NCBI GenBank assembly: GCA_025062095.1 | Contig: JANXAZ010000023.1 | Span: 1 to 53,877, forward strand | Source of the DNA: Geminicoccaceae bacterium | GTDB lineage: Bacteria > Pseudomonadota > Alphaproteobacteria > Geminicoccales > Geminicoccaceae | Reading direction: 5' to 3' | DNA: 53,877 bases | Shown here: one piece after another, positions 52,121 through 53,877 of the stretch | Numbering within the stretch: the first letter of the stretch is position 1 | How the letters are laid out: each line of letters starts with the position of its first letter | The notes under the pieces: model-generated | What the model saw: the letters and a program-made list of their open reading frames with translations, nothing else | The model's database searches: none | What the model was told of the DNA's origin: nothing | Program-made: the position numbers and the translations under genes

Positions 52121-53095
52121 ATGAACGAAGCGGTCCTGTTCGGCATGGCCGCGGCTTACGAGGAGTCGATCCGCGCCGCGCTGCGCACCCCCTGGCGGCT
52201 CCTCCCCGTGCCCGAGGATGCCGCGGCCGAGGCGGGCGCCGCCTTCGCCCGGGCGCGCGCGCTCGTGACCACCCGCTTCGACCGCTCCTTTCCGCTCGGC
52301 TCGGGGCTCGAGCTGTTGCAGGTGGCGGGAGCCGGCCTCGATGCCGTCGATCTCGACGCCGTCCCGGCGCGGGTCGCGGTGTGCAACGCCTACGGCCACG
52401 AGGAAGGCATGGCGGAATACGTGGTCCTGGCGATCCTCGCCTGGCGCCATCGTCTTTTCGCCATGGTCGAGAGCTTCCGCGCCGGGAGCTGGCGCTTTTC
52501 CGGCCACGCCCACGGCCCGCCCCACCAGGAGGCGGCGGGCGCCGTGGTCGGGATCGTCGGCCTCGGTCGGCTCGGGCGGGCGATCGCGGACAAGGCCGCG
52601 GCCCTCGGCATGGAGGTCCTCGCCTGCAACCGCACGCCGCGCACCCATCCCGCGGTGCGCGCCTTCTACTCCTGGGAGCGCCTCGACGAACTCCTGCCGC
52701 GGGTCGACTTCCTCGTCCTCGCCTGCGCCCTCGACGCCGCGACGCGCGGGCTTTTCGACGCCGACCGCCTCGCGCGGCTGCGCCCGCAGGCGGTGCTCGT
52801 CAACGTCGCGCGCGGCCCGCTCTGCGTGGAGGCCGATCTCTTCGCCGCCCTGAAGGAAAAGCGCATCGCCGGGGCGGTGCTCGACGTCTGGTGGCGCTAT
52901 CCGAGCCCGGCCGACCCCGCGCCGCGGCCTTCCGCCTATCCCTTCCACGAGCTCGACAACGTGATCCTCACGCCGCACGCCTCGGCCTGGACCGAGGGCC
53001 TCTTCCGCCGCCGCGGGGCCCAGATCGCCCACAATCTCGATGCCCTCGCCACGGGGCAGCCCTTGATCAACCTCGTCCGCGCCCCCATGAGCTGA
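52121..53095 (+). CDS. D-2-hydroxyacid dehydrogenase family protein
   Basis: 324 residues. The NAD-binding GIVGLGRLGRAIADKAAALGMEV (about 145-167) and NVARGPLCVEADLFAALKE with the substrate-binding Arg are clear, as is TPHASAW with the catalytic His. The segment that normally reads DVFxxEP reads LDVWWRYPSP, so the usual Glu of the Arg-Glu-His triad is not evident. Activity on a 2-hydroxyacid is therefore uncertain. ATG 52121 follows GGAGG by five bases. Monocistronic, divergent from the glutathione transferase gene. Confidence 0.85.
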   Translation: MNEAVLFGMAAAYEESIRAALRTPWRLLPVPEDAAAEAGAAFARARALVTTRFDRSFPLGSGLELLQVAGAGLDAVDLDAVPARVAVCNAYGHEEGMAEYVVLAILAWRHRLFAMVESFRAGSWRFSGHAHGPPHQEAAGAVVGIVGLGRLGRAIADKAAALGMEVLACNRTPRTHPAVRAFYSWERLDELLPRVDFLVLACALDAATRGLFDADRLARLRPQAVLVNVARGPLCVEADLFAALKEKRIAGAVLDVWWRYPSPADPAPRPSAYPFHELDNVILTPHASAWTEGLFRRRGAQIAHNLDALATGQPLINLVRAPMS

Positions 53096-53460
53096 GATCT
53101 CGAGCGCCGGTCGCACCGCGCTTCGCAGCCGCGAAAACGAGCGAGGACGAGCATCGTGCGCGCAACCCGGCTCCGGACCGCGATCGCGGACGTGGCACCC
53201 GGCCCCCGGCCGCCGGAAGCGGGCGGCGACGGCCGGCGCGGCCCGTCCCTTCGCGCCCGCGCGGTTCCGGCCGGGCTCGTCGTCGCGGGCGCGGGCCCGC
53301 GCTTCCTCCGCGCCGCCGCGCGCCGCGGCCGGTGGACGGCCCGGTGTCGGGAGGCGACCCGCGAGGGGGTCGTTGCGGTCGATGCGGGCTCGCGATCCCG
53401 ACCGCGCGCCCGCGCCCTCCACCCGCCTCCGCGCCCCTCCGTGTTCCGCGCTCGCCGGCC
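53096..53460. other. 365-base spacer before the CrcB-like gene
   Basis: GC-rich spacer with no convincing gene. A rightward open frame from GTG 53156 has no family resemblance and a composition of Arg/Ala/Pro typical of non-coding GC-rich DNA. No fluoride riboswitch (GGCGATGG and distal GATGACNCC elements) was found ahead of the crcB-like gene. Confidence 0.4.
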
Positions 53461-53829
53461 TTGCTCGAGCTCCCGAGTCTGATCGTCGGTTGCTTTCTCG
53501 GCGGGATCGCGCGCTACGCGGTCTCGGGTGCGGTCGCGCGCCGGATCGGCGAGACCTTTCCTTGGGGTACGCTCGTCGTGAACCTCTCCGGGGCGTTCGC
53601 GATCGGCCTGCTCGCCCGCGCTCCCGTCCTCGGCGATGCGGGTGCGCGCGCAGCGCTGCTGACGGGCTTTCTGGGCTGTTACACGACGGTCTCGTCGCTC
53701 GCTCTGCAGACCCTCTTCCTTTGGCGTGCGCGCGAGTGGAAGCGCGCGCTCCTCAACCTTTCGGGCTCGGCTCTTCTCGGCTTCGCCGCCTGCGGGCTCG
53801 GGCTCGCCCTCGGCGAACGGCTCTGGTGA
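53461..53829 (+). CDS. crcB: CrcB/Fluc family membrane protein with altered Phe box
   Basis: About 122 residues with four membrane helices. LIVGCFLGGIARYAVS, FPWGTLVVNLSGAFAIGLL (conserved pore Asn) and LLTGFLGCYTTVSSLALQ identify the CrcB fluoride-channel family. The family motif GxxTTFSTFS here reads GCYTTVSSLA, so both Phe-box phenylalanines are replaced (Val and Leu). TTG 53461 is the only in-frame start near the first helix and lacks a clear ribosome site. It may form a heterodimer with another CrcB or be diverged in function. Another gene may follow beyond the window end. Confidence 0.8.
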   Translation: MLELPSLIVGCFLGGIARYAVSGAVARRIGETFPWGTLVVNLSGAFAIGLLARAPVLGDAGARAALLTGFLGCYTTVSSLALQTLFLWRAREWKRALLNLSGSALLGFAACGLGLALGERLW

Positions 53830-53877
53830 CGACCTCTCCCCGCGCGTCCGCGCTCGCGCTCGCGTTCTGGGTGGGAG

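Noticed and set aside
53096-53460. Fluoride riboswitch upstream of the crcB-like gene
   Set aside because: Neither the conserved GGCGATGG-type 5' element nor the distal GATGACNCC element could be found.
53156-53482. 108-residue open frame ahead of the crcB-like gene
   Set aside because: Weak ribosome site, Arg/Ala/Pro-dominated composition, and overlap with the start of the clear CrcB frame.
1-53877. tRNA, rRNA, CRISPR arrays, insertion sequences or prophage genes
   Set aside because: Scanned for T-arm motifs, regularly spaced repeats, transposase motifs and terminal inverted repeats; none convincing. GGTTCGAG-type matches fall inside coding genes without cloverleaf context.

Overview
The window is a high-GC (roughly 70 percent by eye) stretch of bacterial chromosome. 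It most resembles an alphaproteobacterium, probably of the Rhodospirillales or a neighbouring order. The evidence is a COQ9-family protein, DUF2244, DUF6468 and MotE beside fliL-fliM, an MbfA-type membrane ferritin with an Irr-like operator, and a dgt-argS-SPOR-nagZ-M50-scpA-scpB-tatB-tatC-serS-surE-nlpD gene order like that of many alphaproteobacteria. No rRNA, tRNA, CRISPR array, insertion sequence or phage gene was recognised.

Layout. 1-5455: a small secreted cysteine-rich peptide, then inositol catabolism (iolD-iolE leftward, iolG rightward) and a 666-base stretch without a credible gene. 5456-11576: flagellar genes in two divergent units, fliL-fliM-DUF6468-motE leftward and flgF-flgG-flgA-flgH rightward, the latter behind a textbook sigma-54 promoter. 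11692-12915: a COQ9-like protein and rpsU, which has no normal start codon. 13099-17571: a complete five-gene branched-chain-amino-acid/urea-type ABC importer of unknown substrate. 17568-22417: DUF4332, DUF2244, endonuclease III, a sulfatase-fold hydrolase and an M20 peptidase. 22431-23185: lower-GC debris with the broken C-terminus of a Fic-family gene.

23186-26501: leftward housekeeping cluster prs, rplY, pth, ychF. 26602-27776: tandem Uma2-family genes with patchwork identity. 27949-34063: a sugar-acid dehydratase leftward, then a rightward nucleotide-sugar unit (rfbF, SDR, two TylC3-type methyltransferases). 34170-35523: mbfA and erpA, convergent, with a shared hairpin between them. 35632-48199: the compact cell-envelope and division cluster (dgt to nlpD-like); tatA is missing and an orphan FbpC-type ATPase sits where it is usually found. 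48213-50779: an SsuABC/TauABC-like importer whose binding-protein gene carries a one-base frameshift just after its signal peptide. 50813-53829: YbaK-like deacylase, YfcG-like glutathione transferase, a D-2-hydroxyacid dehydrogenase relative and a CrcB relative without the Phe-box phenylalanines.

The genes are mostly core metabolism, motility and envelope biogenesis. The most unusual points are the sigma-54 flagellar promoter, the non-canonical rpsU start, the frameshifted binding protein, the Fic remnant, the Uma2 gene-conversion mosaic, the Irr-like box at mbfA, the tatA replacement and the Phe-box-less CrcB. I did not find a clearly new multi-gene system; the nucleotide-sugar methyltransferase unit and the cysteine-rich peptide are the best candidates for undescribed chemistry.
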